NCBI GenBank assembly: GCA_944321925.1
Contig: CALUND010000005.1
Coordinates: 18,286 to 82,285 of the forward strand
Direction: 5' to 3'
Source: an uncultured Rikenellaceae bacterium
GTDB taxonomy: Bacteria; Bacteroidota; Bacteroidia; Bacteroidales; Rikenellaceae
Length of the DNA stretch: 64,000 bases
In this document: piece by piece, positions 18,251-27,730 of the stretch
Numbering within the stretch: the first letter of the stretch is position 1
How the letters are laid out: every line of letters starts with the position of its first letter
Notes under the pieces: generated by a model
Seen by the model: only the letters and a program-made list of their open reading frames with translations
Told to the model about the DNA's origin: nothing
The model's database searches: none
Position numbers and translations under genes: made by a program

Positions 18251-18814
18251 CTATTTTGCAAGAAACGTTTCGATACGGTGGGTCGCTTCGTCGACAGCCT
18301 GCCGGAGGTCATCGTTTACGATCACGCAGTCGAAGGCGGGGGCCTTCTGCAGTTCGAATTCCGCTTTGGCGACCCGTTTTTCGATCACCTCTTTGCAGTC
18401 GGTTCCCCGGCAGATCAGCCGTTTGCGCAACTCCTCGATCGAAGGAGGCATGATGAAGATGGCGAGCGCTTTTTCGCCGAAAATCTCTTTTAGCCGGATG
18501 CCACCCATGACATCCACGTCGAAGAGAATCGTATGGCCCTTGTCCCAGATGCGCTCCATCTCCGAATGCAACGTGCCGTAGCAGCTTCCCGGATAGACCT
18601 CTTCCCACTCCACGAATTCCCCGGCGGCGGCGGCTTTGTCGAACGCCTCCTGCGACAGGAAATAGTAGTCCACTCCGTCGGTCTCGGTGTGGCGCGGAGG
18701 GCGCGAGGTGGCGGATATGGAAAATTCGAGCTGCGAAAAACGTTTCAACAACTCTTTTACGATCGTTGTTTTACCGGCGCCGCTGGGAGCCGAAAAGATG
18801 ATCAGTTTCCCCAT
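18251..18814 (-). CDS. gmk: Guanylate kinase
   Basis: 187 residues, normal length. Phosphorylates GMP to GDP. P-loop SAPSGAGKTT (residues ~8-17), GMP-binding SATSRPPRHTETDGVDYYF, and lid region IEELRKRLICRGTD are all present. It follows yicC by about 50 bp and precedes nadD by 7 bp. Confidence 0.97.
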   Translation of the reverse strand: MGKLIIFSAPSGAGKTTIVKELLKRFSQLEFSISATSRPPRHTETDGVDYYFLSQEAFDKAAAAGEFVEWEEVYPGSCYGTLHSEMERIWDKGHTILFDVDVMGGIRLKEIFGEKALAIFIMPPSIEELRKRLICRGTDCKEVIEKRVAKAEFELQKAPAFDCVIVNDDLRQAVDEATHRIETFLAK

Positions 18815-18864
18815 GGGTTTGTTTTCTCTGCGTTGTTGTTTCGGAGCAGGTCCGCCTGGAATGT

Positions 18865-19752
18865 TTACAACAGGTTGAGGACTTGCTCTTTGATCTTTTC
18901 CAGTTCGTCTTTCATCTCGACCACCAGTCGTTGGATGTGGCTTTCGTTCGCTTTCGAACCGAGCGTATTGATCTCACGTCCCATCTCCTGGGCGATGAAG
19001 CCCAGCTTGCGACCGACCTCCTCTTCGTTGGCGGCCGTTTCGCGGAAATAGCGGCAGTGGTTGGTGAGACGTACCTTCTCTTCGGTGATGTCGAGCTTCT
19101 CCAGATAGAAAATCATCTCCTGTTCGAAACGGTTTCGGTCGATCTCCACGCGGAGTTTTTCGAGACTCTCCAATATGCGGGTACGAATCGTTTCGGTACG
19201 CGCCTGTTCGTAAGGCGTCACCTGGTCGCGGAGCCGTTCGATGATCTCCACCCGGGCAAGCAGGTCGGCAATGAGGGTCGCCCCTTCCTGTGCCCGGAAT
19301 TCGTTCAGATGATCGATCGCTGCGGAGGCTGTCGAGAGTATGGCCTCTTTCTCCTCTTCCGAGATTTCGTGAGCTTCGGAGGTAACCACGTCGGGCAGGC
19401 GGAGGATGGCCGGGATCAGGATGGCGTTCTCCATGCCGAGCGGAATGAACGACATGTCGGAAGAGCTGCGAGCCTCTTTGATCTGTTTGTAGTATTCGTT
19501 GAAGAGCTCCTTGTTGATTCGTACCGGACTGCTTGCCGCACTCTTTTCCACGGAGATCGTAAAGTCGACTTTGCCTCGGCTCACGGTCCGGGCAATGAGG
19601 TTGCGCAGCTCCTGCTCGAGCGAACGATACACTTGAGGCAGCCTGAGGCTCAGATCGAGCTGTTTGCTGTTGAGGGTTCGTATTTCCGCTGTGATCCGGT
19701 CTCCCCGGATGGTGGTTTCGGCTTTGCCGAATCCGGTCATCGATTTTACCAT
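18865..19752 (-). CDS. yicC: YicC/YloC family endoribonuclease
   Basis: 295 residues, typical length. The N-terminus VKSMTGFGKAE and the C-terminal half with REINTLGSKANESHIQRLVVEMKDELEKIKEQVLN are diagnostic of YicC/YloC. Members were recently shown to be RNases; the RNA targets here are unknown. First gene of the yicC-gmk-nadD run; a -7 like box (TATCTTTG) is at 19878-19885 on the minus strand. Confidence 0.95.
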   Translation of the reverse strand: MVKSMTGFGKAETTIRGDRITAEIRTLNSKQLDLSLRLPQVYRSLEQELRNLIARTVSRGKVDFTISVEKSAASSPVRINKELFNEYYKQIKEARSSSDMSFIPLGMENAILIPAILRLPDVVTSEAHEISEEEKEAILSTASAAIDHLNEFRAQEGATLIADLLARVEIIERLRDQVTPYEQARTETIRTRILESLEKLRVEIDRNRFEQEMIFYLEKLDITEEKVRLTNHCRYFRETAANEEEVGRKLGFIAQEMGREINTLGSKANESHIQRLVVEMKDELEKIKEQVLNLL

Positions 19753-20052
19753 CTCTTTTTGTTTCGGATGTTTTCGTCCCAGTCCTAACCCGCATCAGCA
19801 CAGGGGAAGCGCATGTCCTTTCCGATTGTCGTGGTGCCGAAAGAGGGATGCGGCCGGACCTGAATTTGATTCCGAGGCAAAGATAGTGGAAAATATGGAA
19901 ATAATTCGGCCCCTGCCGTGCGGAAAAAAGGGGTGAGAGTGAATAAAATCGGAAAAAAATGATATATTTGTGCGTTTCCCCGTTTGTGAGGGGTGAAACA
20001 ACCGTTTCCGGATTTACGACACAGTACGTTAAAATAGATTCTTGATTGCATT
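19753..20052. other. Divergent intergenic region yicC / serC
   Basis: Holds the -7 boxes for yicC (minus, 19878-19885) and serC (plus, 19963-19970). No gene supported. The serC leader is about 75 bp and shows no clear riboswitch. Confidence 0.6.
19963..19970 (+). promoter_or_regulatory. Putative -7 box of serC
   Basis: TATATTTG matches TAnnTTTG, 82 bp before the serC ATG. The -33 position about 20 bp upstream is only AT-rich. Confidence 0.5.
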
Positions 20053-21126
20053 ATGAAAAAACACAACTTCAACGCCGGGCCCTCCGTTTTGCCTCGCGTG
20101 GTGATTGAAAATGCGGCAAAGGCCGTGCTCGATTTTGATGGCATTGGTTTGTCGTTGCTTGAGATCTCCCACCGGACGAAGGAGTTTGAGGCGGTAGTAG
20201 ATGAGGCGGTAGCGCTGTTCCGTGAGTTACTCGGTGTACCCGAGGAGTATAAGATTTTCTTTGTGGGGGGTGGAGCGAGCACGCAGTTCTTCCAGGTCCC
20301 GTACAACCTGCTTGAGAAGAAGGCCGGCTACGTGAATACCGGTGTTTGGAGCAAGAAGGCGATCAAAGAGGCGAAACTCTTCGGTGAGGTGAATGTTGTT
20401 GCCACCTCGGAGGACAAGAATTTTACCTACATTCCGAAAGGTTTCGATATCCCGAAAGATCTCGACTATCTGCATATCACGACCAACAATACCATTTATG
20501 GTACGGAATATCACGAGGACATCACCTCGCCGGTGCCCCTGGTAGCCGATATGAGTTCCGATATCCTGAGCCGTCCGGTCGATGTGACCAAATATGCCAT
20601 GATCTACGGCGGCGTGCAGAAAAACCTCGGCCCTGCCGGTGCAACTTTCGTGATCGTGCGCGAGGATATCTTGGGAAAAGTCTCCCGTCCGCTTCCGTCG
20701 ATGGTCGACTATCGTAACCACATTGCCAACGATTCGATGTTCAATACGCCTCCCGTGTTCCCCATTTTCGTGGTGAAGGAGACGCTCAAATGGCTGAAAA
20801 GCATCGGTGGTGTGAAGGAGATTCAACGTCGGAACAAGGAGAAGGCCGCATTGCTTTATGCCGAAATCGATCGCAACCCGCTCTTCCGTGGAACGACTGC
20901 CGTGGAGGATCGTTCGCTGATGAATATCTGTTTCGTGATGCAGCCCGAGTACGAACAACTGGCCGGGGAGTTCCTCGAGTTCGCCAAATCGAAAGGCATG
21001 GTCGGCATCAAGGGCCATCGTCTGGTCGGCGGATTCCGCGCCTCCTGCTACAACGCTCTGCCCAAGGAGAGCGTCGAAGCGCTTGTCGCCTGCATGCAGG
21101 AGTTCGAAAAGATGCATGTGAAATAG
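20053..21126 (+). CDS. serC: Phosphoserine aminotransferase
   Basis: 357 residues. PLP enzyme converting 3-phosphohydroxypyruvate to phosphoserine. N-terminus [25 protein letters not shown] and the PLP lysine in [12 protein letters not shown] (~195) are all in place; C-terminal [17 protein letters not shown] as expected. serA follows 93 bp later, giving the serine pathway pair, and both likely share one transcript. Confidence 0.97.
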   Translation: MKKHNFNAGPSVLPRVVIENAAKAVLDFDGIGLSLLEISHRTKEFEAVVDEAVALFRELLGVPEEYKIFFVGGGASTQFFQVPYNLLEKKAGYVNTGVWSKKAIKEAKLFGEVNVVATSEDKNFTYIPKGFDIPKDLDYLHITTNNTIYGTEYHEDITSPVPLVADMSSDILSRPVDVTKYAMIYGGVQKNLGPAGATFVIVREDILGKVSRPLPSMVDYRNHIANDSMFNTPPVFPIFVVKETLKWLKSIGGVKEIQRRNKEKAALLYAEIDRNPLFRGTTAVEDRSLMNICFVMQPEYEQLAGEFLEFAKSKGMVGIKGHRLVGGFRASCYNALPKESVEALVACMQEFEKMHVK

Positions 21127-21219
21127 TCCGTTCCCGAGACCATGTGTCCGATATTCGTGTCGCTCACAGGGCGTAGGAAACAGACGAGAGTAGTCAATTT
21201 TCAAACTTACGTTACGGAT

Positions 21220-22143
21220 ATGAAAGTATTGGTAGCCACGGAGAAACCGTTTGCCAAGGCAGCGGTGGACGGAATTCGTCGAATCGTGGAAGATGCAGGC
21301 TATACGCTTTGCCTGCTCGAAAAATATACGGATAAGGCACAGTTGCTGGAGGCGGTTGCTGATGTCGATGCGCTTATCGTGCGCAGCGACAAGGTGACGG
21401 CCGAAGTGGTGGCAGCCGCCCGGAATCTTAAGATCGTGGTGCGCGCAGGAGCCGGTTACGACAATGTCGATCTGGCCGCTTGCACGGCACGCGGAATTGT
21501 GGTGATGAATACACCGGGTCAGAACTCCAACGCCGTAGCCGAATTGGCGATCGGCATGATGATTTTCATGGCCCGCAATCAATTTACGCCCGGAACCGGA
21601 TCGGAGATCAAAGGCAAACGGCTCGGTATCCACGCTTACGGCAATGTGGGTCGGCTCGTGGGTCGGCTCGGTAAGGCGATGGGTATGGAGGTTTCGGCTT
21701 TCGACCCGTTTGTGTCGGATAGTTCGGTTTTCGAAGCCGATGGTGTGAAGCAGGTATCGAGTGTCGAGGAGCTCTATGCCGGCAGCGATTATGTTTCGCT
21801 CCACATTCCGGCAACGGAGCAGACGCGCAAGAGCATCGGTTATGCCCTGCTCACTTCGATGCCGAAAGGAGCTACGCTCGTCAATACCGCCCGTAAAGAG
21901 GTGATCGACGAGGAGGGCCTGAGCAAGGCGTTGGCAGAGCGGGAGGATTTGAAATACATAACCGATATCGCTGCCGATACGCAGGCCGCATTGTCCGAGC
22001 AGTTTGGCAAACGGGTCTTCGCTACGGCCAAGAAGATGGGTGCGGAGACAGCCGAAGCCAACATCAATGCCGGTTTGGCGGCCGCTTCGCAGATCGTCGA
22101 TTTCTTCCGGACAGGCAATACCCGTTTCCAGGTTAATAAATGA
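21220..22143 (+). CDS. serA: D-3-phosphoglycerate dehydrogenase, short form
   Basis: 307 residues. NAD-dependent 2-hydroxyacid dehydrogenase fold: substrate site VRSDKVT, VRAGAGYDNVD, the NAD loop GIHAYGNVGRLVGRL and catalytic region NTARKEVID. It lacks the C-terminal ACT domain that gives serine feedback in long SerA. The canonical GxGxxG reads AYGNVG, and the usual C-terminal His region is replaced, as in other Bacteroidota short forms. Role set by serC upstream. ATG 21220 starts MKVLVATEKP; the frame is open 26 codons further up without a good start. Confidence 0.92.
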   Translation: MKVLVATEKPFAKAAVDGIRRIVEDAGYTLCLLEKYTDKAQLLEAVADVDALIVRSDKVTAEVVAAARNLKIVVRAGAGYDNVDLAACTARGIVVMNTPGQNSNAVAELAIGMMIFMARNQFTPGTGSEIKGKRLGIHAYGNVGRLVGRLGKAMGMEVSAFDPFVSDSSVFEADGVKQVSSVEELYAGSDYVSLHIPATEQTRKSIGYALLTSMPKGATLVNTARKEVIDEEGLSKALAEREDLKYITDIAADTQAALSEQFGKRVFATAKKMGAETAEANINAGLAAASQIVDFFRTGNTRFQVNK

Positions 22144-22192
22144 GTGATACCGTGCCGGAGCCGCCTGATGCTTCGGCACGGTAGTTATGAAG

Positions 22193-22226
22193 GGTCCGTC
22201 CGCGTTTTACGGGCGGACCTTTTTTC
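22193..22226 (+). terminator. Terminator downstream of serA
   Basis: Ten-pair stem with one G-T (22193-22202 with 22210-22219), loop about 7 bases, then T7. A second hairpin, accgtgccg...cggcacggt, lies at ~22149-22184. Confidence 0.85.
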
Positions 22227-22257
22227 CGAAAATAAGAGATAATCAGATAATAATTTT

Positions 22258-23505
22258 ATGGTAAAGATTAAACCGTTCCGGGGTATCCGTCCCCCGAAGA
22301 AGTATGTCGCCGAAGTGGCTTCGCGACCGTATGACGTTCTGAATTCGCTGGAGGCCAAGGCGGAGGCGACGGAGCGTTCGTTGCTTCACATCATCAAGCC
22401 GGAGATCGATTTCGACCCGATTGCCGATGAGCACTCCGAAGAGGTCTACCGCAAGGCGGTGGAGAATTTCCGCAAGTGGCGGGACGAAGGGTGGCTTATT
22501 CAGGACCCCGACGAGGAGTACTATATCTATGCGCAGACGATGGATGGCCGTACGCAATACGGTTTGGTCGCATGTTGCCATTTCGAGGACTATCTTTCGG
22601 GAAAGATCAAAAAACACGAGCTCACGCGTCGCGATAAGGAGGAGGATCGCATGATCCATGTGCGGCGCCAGCAGGCCAATATCGAACCGGTCTTCTTCTC
22701 CTATCCGGCTGTTGCGGAGATGGATGCGATCGTAGCCGAAGTGGTCGCCGCCGAGCCGGAGTACGATTTCGTGGCCGCCGACGGTTTCGGCCATCAGTTC
22801 TGGCGGATCACCGACCGGGCGACGATCGACCGTATTACTCGGCTGTTCGATGCGATTCCGGCACTCTATGTGGCTGATGGGCATCATCGCACGGCGGCTG
22901 CCGCACGGGTCGGCGAGGAGCGCATGAAGGCCAATCCGCACCATACCGGTCAGGAGGAGTATTGCTATTTCCTGGCGGTGATTTTCCCGGATAAACAGTT
23001 GAAGATCATCGATTACAACCGCGTGGTGAAGGACCTGAACGGACTTTCGAAGGAGCAGTTCCTCGATGCTCTCCGCAAGGATTTCATCGTCGAGGAGCAG
23101 GCTACCGGTCCGTATCGTCCTACGGGACTCCATAATTTCGGAATGTATCTGGCAGGCAAGTGGTACAGCCTGACGGCCAAACCGGGAACTTACAACGATT
23201 CGGATCCGATCGGCGTGCTCGATGTGACGGTTCTTTCCGACCGGGTGCTGGATCGCATCCTGGGGATCAAGGATCTGCGGACCGACAAGCGGATCGATTT
23301 TGTCGGAGGTATCCGTGGACTCGGGGAGCTCGAACGTCGGGTCGACAGCGGAGAGATGGCCGTGGCTTTCGCCCTCTATCCGGTCTCGATGCAGCAGCTG
23401 ATCGATATTGCCGATACGGACAACATCATGCCTCCGAAGACGACCTGGTTCGAACCGAAACTGCGTTCGGGTATCGTTATCCATAGCTTCGCGGAGGGCG
23501 ACTGA
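22258..23505 (+). CDS. DUF1015 family protein
   Basis: 415 residues. Starts VKIKPFRGIRPPKKYVAEVASRPYDV, with central YVADGHHRTAAAARV and VGGIRGLGELERRV, all hallmarks of DUF1015 (HGxxP/ParB-like fold related). Often found next to serA/serC in bacteria, and here it follows them after a terminator, so a link with serine metabolism is a reasonable inference. Catalysis has been reported for some relatives (SbnI-type serine kinases), which would fit, but the specific activity here is not shown. Confidence 0.9.
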   Translation: MVKIKPFRGIRPPKKYVAEVASRPYDVLNSLEAKAEATERSLLHIIKPEIDFDPIADEHSEEVYRKAVENFRKWRDEGWLIQDPDEEYYIYAQTMDGRTQYGLVACCHFEDYLSGKIKKHELTRRDKEEDRMIHVRRQQANIEPVFFSYPAVAEMDAIVAEVVAAEPEYDFVAADGFGHQFWRITDRATIDRITRLFDAIPALYVADGHHRTAAAARVGEERMKANPHHTGQEEYCYFLAVIFPDKQLKIIDYNRVVKDLNGLSKEQFLDALRKDFIVEEQATGPYRPTGLHNFGMYLAGKWYSLTAKPGTYNDSDPIGVLDVTVLSDRVLDRILGIKDLRTDKRIDFVGGIRGLGELERRVDSGEMAVAFALYPVSMQQLIDIADTDNIMPPKTTWFEPKLRSGIVIHSFAEGD

Positions 23506-23592
23506 TACGCCGGTTATCTGTTTGGAAGGCAACTGGGTTGCAGCTTCGGACTCCGTTTCGGGATTCCGTCGTTCTGATTAGGTAAAGGAGAT

Positions 23593-24663
23593 ATGAAACA
23601 GACGTTTTGTCGTATTTTGTTGCTGTTTGCCCTATTCGCAGGGGGCGATCTGTCGGCTCAGGAGTTTTTGTGGGACGTGCAGTTTGACACGCGATTTGAC
23701 AATCGGGAATATTCCGGATCGAAACTCGCTACCTCGCAGACGCTTTTCGGCGCGAGGCTTACACCCAACATCGGGTTGGGCTGGGGCGAAGGGAATAGCC
23801 TGATGGTGGGCGGCGATCTCTCGGCCGACTTCGGATCGAAACATTTCAATCCGCGGGCAAAGATCGAGATGTACTATGCCTACGAGTCGGAGAAGTATCA
23901 TGCCGTGGCGGGACTGTTTCCGCGCACCCGGCTGATAGGGGACTATTCGTTGGCGATTTTCAGCGATTCGACCCGTTTCTACGACAATACGCTTGAGGGT
24001 TTTCTGTTGCAATATACCGCACGCGACGGATATGTCGAATTGGGTATCGATTGGGATGGCATGTACGATCGGGAGAGCCGGGAAAGTTTCCGTATATTCT
24101 CGTCGGGCGCCATTCGCAAAGGGCTGTTCTGGGGCGATTATGCCTTTTCGATGTATCATCTGGCCGGCAGCGAGCAGACGATGGGCGTGGTCGATTATCT
24201 GATTCTCCAACCCCGGGTGGGCCTTGCACTGGAACGGATCGTGCCGCTCGACAAGCTCTCCTTTTCCGTGGGTTGGCTCCAGTCGTTGCAGCGCGACCGT
24301 ATCTATGACGACCGTTTCAACTATCCGGGAGGCCTACAACTCGAAGCCGTGATCGAGAAGTGGGGCGTCGGAATTCGTGAAATGGCCTATATCGGTAAGA
24401 ATCAAATGCTCTACTACAACCGTTACGGTTCGCGACTTTATACGGGCGATCCGTTTTTCCGCACTCCCGATGGCTTTTATAACCGGGCCGAACTCTATTG
24501 GCATCCGGTTCGGCGTTCCGATATCGATCTGCAAATCGGTCTGGTATTCCATTATGACGGACGTGCGTTGGTTTCCCAGCAGACCGCTCAACTCGCTATC
24601 TATTTGAACAATAATTCTTTCCGAAAAAAACCGAAACCCGCTGCCTGTTCGGAGGAGGGGTAG
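23593..24663 (+). CDS. Outer-membrane beta-barrel protein of unknown function
   Basis: 356 residues. Signal peptide MKQTFCRILLLFALFAGGDLSAQ, then alternating aromatic/hydrophobic strands (YYAYESEKYHAVAGLF, VELGIDWDGMY, YAFSMYHLAG) typical of a beta barrel. No ligand motif is recognisable. Preceded by DUF1015 (87 bp) and followed by an unlinked promoter, so probably its own unit. Function unknown; export to the outer membrane is inferred from the sequence pattern. Confidence 0.75.
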   Translation: MKQTFCRILLLFALFAGGDLSAQEFLWDVQFDTRFDNREYSGSKLATSQTLFGARLTPNIGLGWGEGNSLMVGGDLSADFGSKHFNPRAKIEMYYAYESEKYHAVAGLFPRTRLIGDYSLAIFSDSTRFYDNTLEGFLLQYTARDGYVELGIDWDGMYDRESRESFRIFSSGAIRKGLFWGDYAFSMYHLAGSEQTMGVVDYLILQPRVGLALERIVPLDKLSFSVGWLQSLQRDRIYDDRFNYPGGLQLEAVIEKWGVGIREMAYIGKNQMLYYNRYGSRLYTGDPFFRTPDGFYNRAELYWHPVRRSDIDLQIGLVFHYDGRALVSQQTAQLAIYLNNNSFRKKPKPAACSEEG

Positions 24664-24666
24664 TCG

Positions 24667-24697
24667 TTGGATTGTCGAAGAAAATGCACTATATTCG
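24667..24697 (+). promoter_or_regulatory. Promoter of the thioredoxin-like / meaB genes
   Basis: GTTG near 24667-24669, a 20 bp spacer, and TATATTCG at 24690-24697, a good Bacteroidota -33/-7 pair, ending 29 bp before ATG 24727. Confidence 0.65.
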
Positions 24698-24726
24698 CAC
24701 AAAGGTTGTATAAAATCGGACGGACG

Positions 24727-25245
24727 ATGAAAAAGTGGTTCCTTTTGGTGGCGGCGATCTGGTTGGGCCTGTACGGAGTAACGGCACAGAATCTGGTGCT
24801 GGGCGCCAAGATCCCCGATTTTAAGTTGGCCCGATGGCTTACCGAGGCTCCCTCGGAGGAGGAGAAGCATTTTGTCTTTATCGAATTTTTCTATTCGACC
24901 AATCCGGTCTCCGTGGAGCGCCTGGTGCTGCTCGACGAGTGGGCCGATCGATACAAGGATCGTCTCCGAGTGGTTGTGTTGACGAAGGAGGATTCGCCCG
25001 AGGTGGCCGAAAAATTCCGTCTGGATCAGTGCCGCTATTACGTGGGCCTCGATGACGGCGGTAAAACCTTTGCAGCCTACGGTGTGCAGTATGTGCCTTA
25101 TGGCGTTGTGGCGGACCGGCGAGGAAGAGTTGTTTGGTTGGGCAATTCGGCCCAATTGGATGAGGAGACGTTGAAGAAATTGCTTGATAATGACCTTTAC
25201 AAAGATAGACCATTACGAAAACCACCACAAAAAGGAGCACAGTGA
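24727..25245 (+). CDS. Secreted thioredoxin-like protein lacking the CxxC motif
   Basis: 172 residues. Signal peptide MKKWFLLVAAIWLGLYGVTAQ, then a TlpA/AhpC-like fold: LGAKIPDFKLARWL, FIEFFYSTNPVS where WCxxC is expected, and a conserved cis-Pro-like VQYVPYGVVADRRGRVVW. Without the redox cysteines it cannot be a normal thiol oxidoreductase; a binding or chaperone role is inferred. The C-terminus overlaps the start of meaB by 56 bp. Confidence 0.8.
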   Translation: MKKWFLLVAAIWLGLYGVTAQNLVLGAKIPDFKLARWLTEAPSEEEKHFVFIEFFYSTNPVSVERLVLLDEWADRYKDRLRVVVLTKEDSPEVAEKFRLDQCRYYVGLDDGGKTFAAYGVQYVPYGVVADRRGRVVWLGNSAQLDEETLKKLLDNDLYKDRPLRKPPQKGAQ

Positions 25246-26302
25246 GAGTGCTTTGAATGTGACGGAAGGGGTGGCTGATCAGCCGATCGTCAATCCGTAT
25301 TTCGTGCGTAAACGTCGGCCGACGCTCTCTACGGACGACTATGTGCAGGGTATTCTGGCTCACGATACGACCATCCTTTCGCAGGCCATTACTTTGGTGG
25401 AGAGCAACAATCCGACCCATTACGCACAGGCACAGGAGATCATAGAACGCTGTCTGCCCCATGCCGGGAGATCGATACGGATCGGTATTACCGGTGTTCC
25501 GGGGGCAGGCAAGTCCACTTTTATCGAGGCTATAGGCGGTATGGTGACGGAAGAGGGCCATCGGTTGGCGGTGTTGGCTGTCGATCCGAGCTCGGAGCGG
25601 AGCGGAGGCTCCATCCTGGGAGATAAAACCCGCATGGCGACCATCTCTGCCAATCCCGATGTATTCATTCGGCCCTCCCCGTCGGCCGGTTCGTTGGGCG
25701 GTGTGGCCCGTAAGAGTCGTGAGACGATCGTTTTGTGCGAGGCGGCGGGTTTCGATGTCGTCTTTATCGAGACGGTAGGTGTCGGACAAAGTGAGACGGC
25801 CGTGCATTCGATGGTCGATATGTTCATGCTGTTGCAGATTGCCGGAGCCGGCGATGAGTTGCAGGGGATCAAACGCGGCATCATGGAGATGGCCGACATG
25901 GTGGTGATCACCAAGGCGGAGGGAGACAATCTCCACCGGGCGGAATTGGCGAAGCGTCAGTTCCAGAATGCCCTGATGCTCTTTCCAATGCCCGAGTCGG
26001 AATGGCGTCCGCAGGTTTTCACCTGTTCATCGGTGGCGGGCACCGGCTTGCAGGAGGTCTGGCATGGGGTGGAGGAGTACCTCGCATTTATTAAAAAGAG
26101 CGGTTGGTTGCAGCAGAATCGCAACCGTCAGAATAAATATTGGATGATCGAGAGCATCAATGAGGCGTTGCGGAACAGTTTTTACCAGGATCCGCGGATC
26201 GAATCGGCTCTGGCCGAATGCGAACGGGAGGTGCTTGCCGATCGGATGAGTTCTTTTGTGGCCGCGAAAAAACTGCTTGATCTCTACTTCCAAACTCGTT
26301 GA
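25190..26302 (+). CDS. meaB: Methylmalonyl-CoA mutase accessory GTPase MeaB/ArgK
   Basis: 370 residues. G3E-family P-loop GITGVPGAGKSTFIEA, Walker B-type VFIETVGVGQSE and base motif VITKAEGDN identify MeaB. It guards and reloads B12-dependent methylmalonyl-CoA mutase, a step in propionate/succinate metabolism. The mutase is not in the window; PduO adenosyltransferase at 60.4 kb makes its cofactor. ATG 25190 starts it inside the preceding gene; no later Met exists before the P-loop, so the 56 bp overlap seems real. Confidence 0.95.
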   Translation: MTFTKIDHYENHHKKEHSESALNVTEGVADQPIVNPYFVRKRRPTLSTDDYVQGILAHDTTILSQAITLVESNNPTHYAQAQEIIERCLPHAGRSIRIGITGVPGAGKSTFIEAIGGMVTEEGHRLAVLAVDPSSERSGGSILGDKTRMATISANPDVFIRPSPSAGSLGGVARKSRETIVLCEAAGFDVVFIETVGVGQSETAVHSMVDMFMLLQIAGAGDELQGIKRGIMEMADMVVITKAEGDNLHRAELAKRQFQNALMLFPMPESEWRPQVFTCSSVAGTGLQEVWHGVEEYLAFIKKSGWLQQNRNRQNKYWMIESINEALRNSFYQDPRIESALAECEREVLADRMSSFVAAKKLLDLYFQTR

Positions 26303-26309
26303 TTGAAAC

Positions 26310-27032
26310 ATGAATCGGATAAGAGTCTTCGTGCTGCACGTAAAAAAGGGTTACGAAGATCGTGCAGCCCACATGGAACGGATGCTGGGCGACAGGAACA
26401 TCCCGTTCGAATATGTTTTAGAGGGAGACATCCCCGATCTGGATCGTGCGTGGCTCGATCGGTGGTTCTGCGACATGATGCATGGCTTTACGCCTGCGGC
26501 TTCCTGTGCGAGCAAGCATCTGATCGCTTATCTGCGTATGGTGTCTGAAAATATCCCCTATGCGCTGATTCTGGAGGACGATATTTTCCTGAAAAAACGA
26601 TTCGTTCCTGTCCTGGAAAAAGCGATGAATGAACTGTCGGCTTCGCATGGCGTAGAGAAGCCGTTCTGGATCGGATTCGAAGCCACCTGCATGGGATTTA
26701 CTCCCCGCAGCATGCGACGGGCCGGTCGGGTTGTCTATCCGGCCCGTTTTCAACAGTGTACGGGAGCTTATCTGATCAATCTCTCTTGCGCCCGGGAAAT
26801 CTTGCGAATGGCCGAACAGGAGAAATGTGCTTTACCGTTCGATCATTTTACCGAGTCGCTCCGGAAACGGGGATATTTCGATGGCTACTGGAGCTATCCC
26901 ATTGTCGCCGAGCAGGGTAGCCACATGGGTCTTATGCACTCTTCGATCGGCAACGTGGCGAATGGTCGTTTTATGAACCTTCGTCGGCGGCTGACCTTCG
27001 CTTATAAAGAAGCGCTCTATTTTTTCCGCTGA
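26310..27032 (+). CDS. Glycosyltransferase family 25 protein
   Basis: 240 residues. N-terminus NRIRVFVLHVKKGYEDRAAHMERML, then ALILEDDIFLKKRF (the EDD metal motif of GT25) and ACMGFT...GAYLINLSCAREIL. GT25 enzymes add sugars to lipooligosaccharide, so a surface-glycan role is inferred. It starts 7 bp after meaB and its 3' end overlaps the convergent sirtuin gene by 16 bp. Confidence 0.88.
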   Translation: MNRIRVFVLHVKKGYEDRAAHMERMLGDRNIPFEYVLEGDIPDLDRAWLDRWFCDMMHGFTPAASCASKHLIAYLRMVSENIPYALILEDDIFLKKRFVPVLEKAMNELSASHGVEKPFWIGFEATCMGFTPRSMRRAGRVVYPARFQQCTGAYLINLSCAREILRMAEQEKCALPFDHFTESLRKRGYFDGYWSYPIVAEQGSHMGLMHSSIGNVANGRFMNLRRRLTFAYKEALYFFR

Positions 27033-27715
27033 TTTTCGAGCTGCGCCGCCAGTTCCGGCATGCCTTCGGCCGATCGTTTCCGGATGTGGGTGATCGGATT
27101 GCGGATCAGGGCGACGTTGGGTTGCCCCGGATCGACCAGGTAGATCGGTACGTCGGGGCGTATGTAACCTACAAGCGAAGCGGCCGGATAGACGGCCAGT
27201 GAGGTTCCCACCACGATCAGGATGTCGGCCCGGGAGGCGATCTCCGCGGCGCGTTCGAACATCGGGACCGATTCGCCGAAGAAGACGATATGGGGTCGGA
27301 GCAGCGATCCGTCTTCGGCCGTCGCGGTGAGTTCCTGTTTCCACCCGTCGATCGGGTAGATGAGATTCGGATTTCGACTGCTGCGTAGCTTGGTGAGTTC
27401 TCCGTGCAGGTGGAGAACCCGGCTGCTTCCGGCTCGTTCGTGGAAGTTGTCGACATTCTGTGTGATGACCTCTACGTCGAAATAGCGCTCCAGTTCGGCA
27501 ATGGCATAATGGCCTGCGTTGGGCTCCTTTTCCATCATCTCTTTGCGCCGCATGTTGTAAAACTCGATTACGCGGGCTCGATTGGTTTGCAGCGCTTCCG
27601 GCGTACAAACCTCTTCGATCCGATAGTTGGCCCACAGCCCGTCGGCATCGCGGAAAGTAGCCAGGCCGCTGTCCGCACTCACCCCTGCGCCTGTGAATAC
27701 GACGATCTTTTCCAT
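27017..27715 (-). CDS. NAD-dependent protein deacylase, sirtuin (CobB-like)
   Basis: 232 residues. GAGVSADSGLATFR, TQNVDNFHERAG, catalytic HLHGEL and VVGTSLAVYPAASL define the sirtuin core. The YxxR pair (FYNMRR) is that of class III desuccinylases/demalonylases. The zinc-ribbon cysteines are missing: the only Cys is in EEVCTPE. NAD-dependent removal of acyl groups from lysines is the likely activity, but structure around the missing zinc is odd. Convergent with the GT25 gene. Confidence 0.9.
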   Translation of the reverse strand: MEKIVVFTGAGVSADSGLATFRDADGLWANYRIEEVCTPEALQTNRARVIEFYNMRRKEMMEKEPNAGHYAIAELERYFDVEVITQNVDNFHERAGSSRVLHLHGELTKLRSSRNPNLIYPIDGWKQELTATAEDGSLLRPHIVFFGESVPMFERAAEIASRADILIVVGTSLAVYPAASLVGYIRPDVPIYLVDPGQPNVALIRNPITHIRKRSAEGMPELAAQLENQRKK

Positions 27716-27730
27716 CTCGTTATCCGTTGA

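Noticed and set aside
20227..22179. Long open frame antisense to serC and serA
   Set aside because: His/Arg-rich translation with no domain; serC and serA are unmistakable on the other strand.
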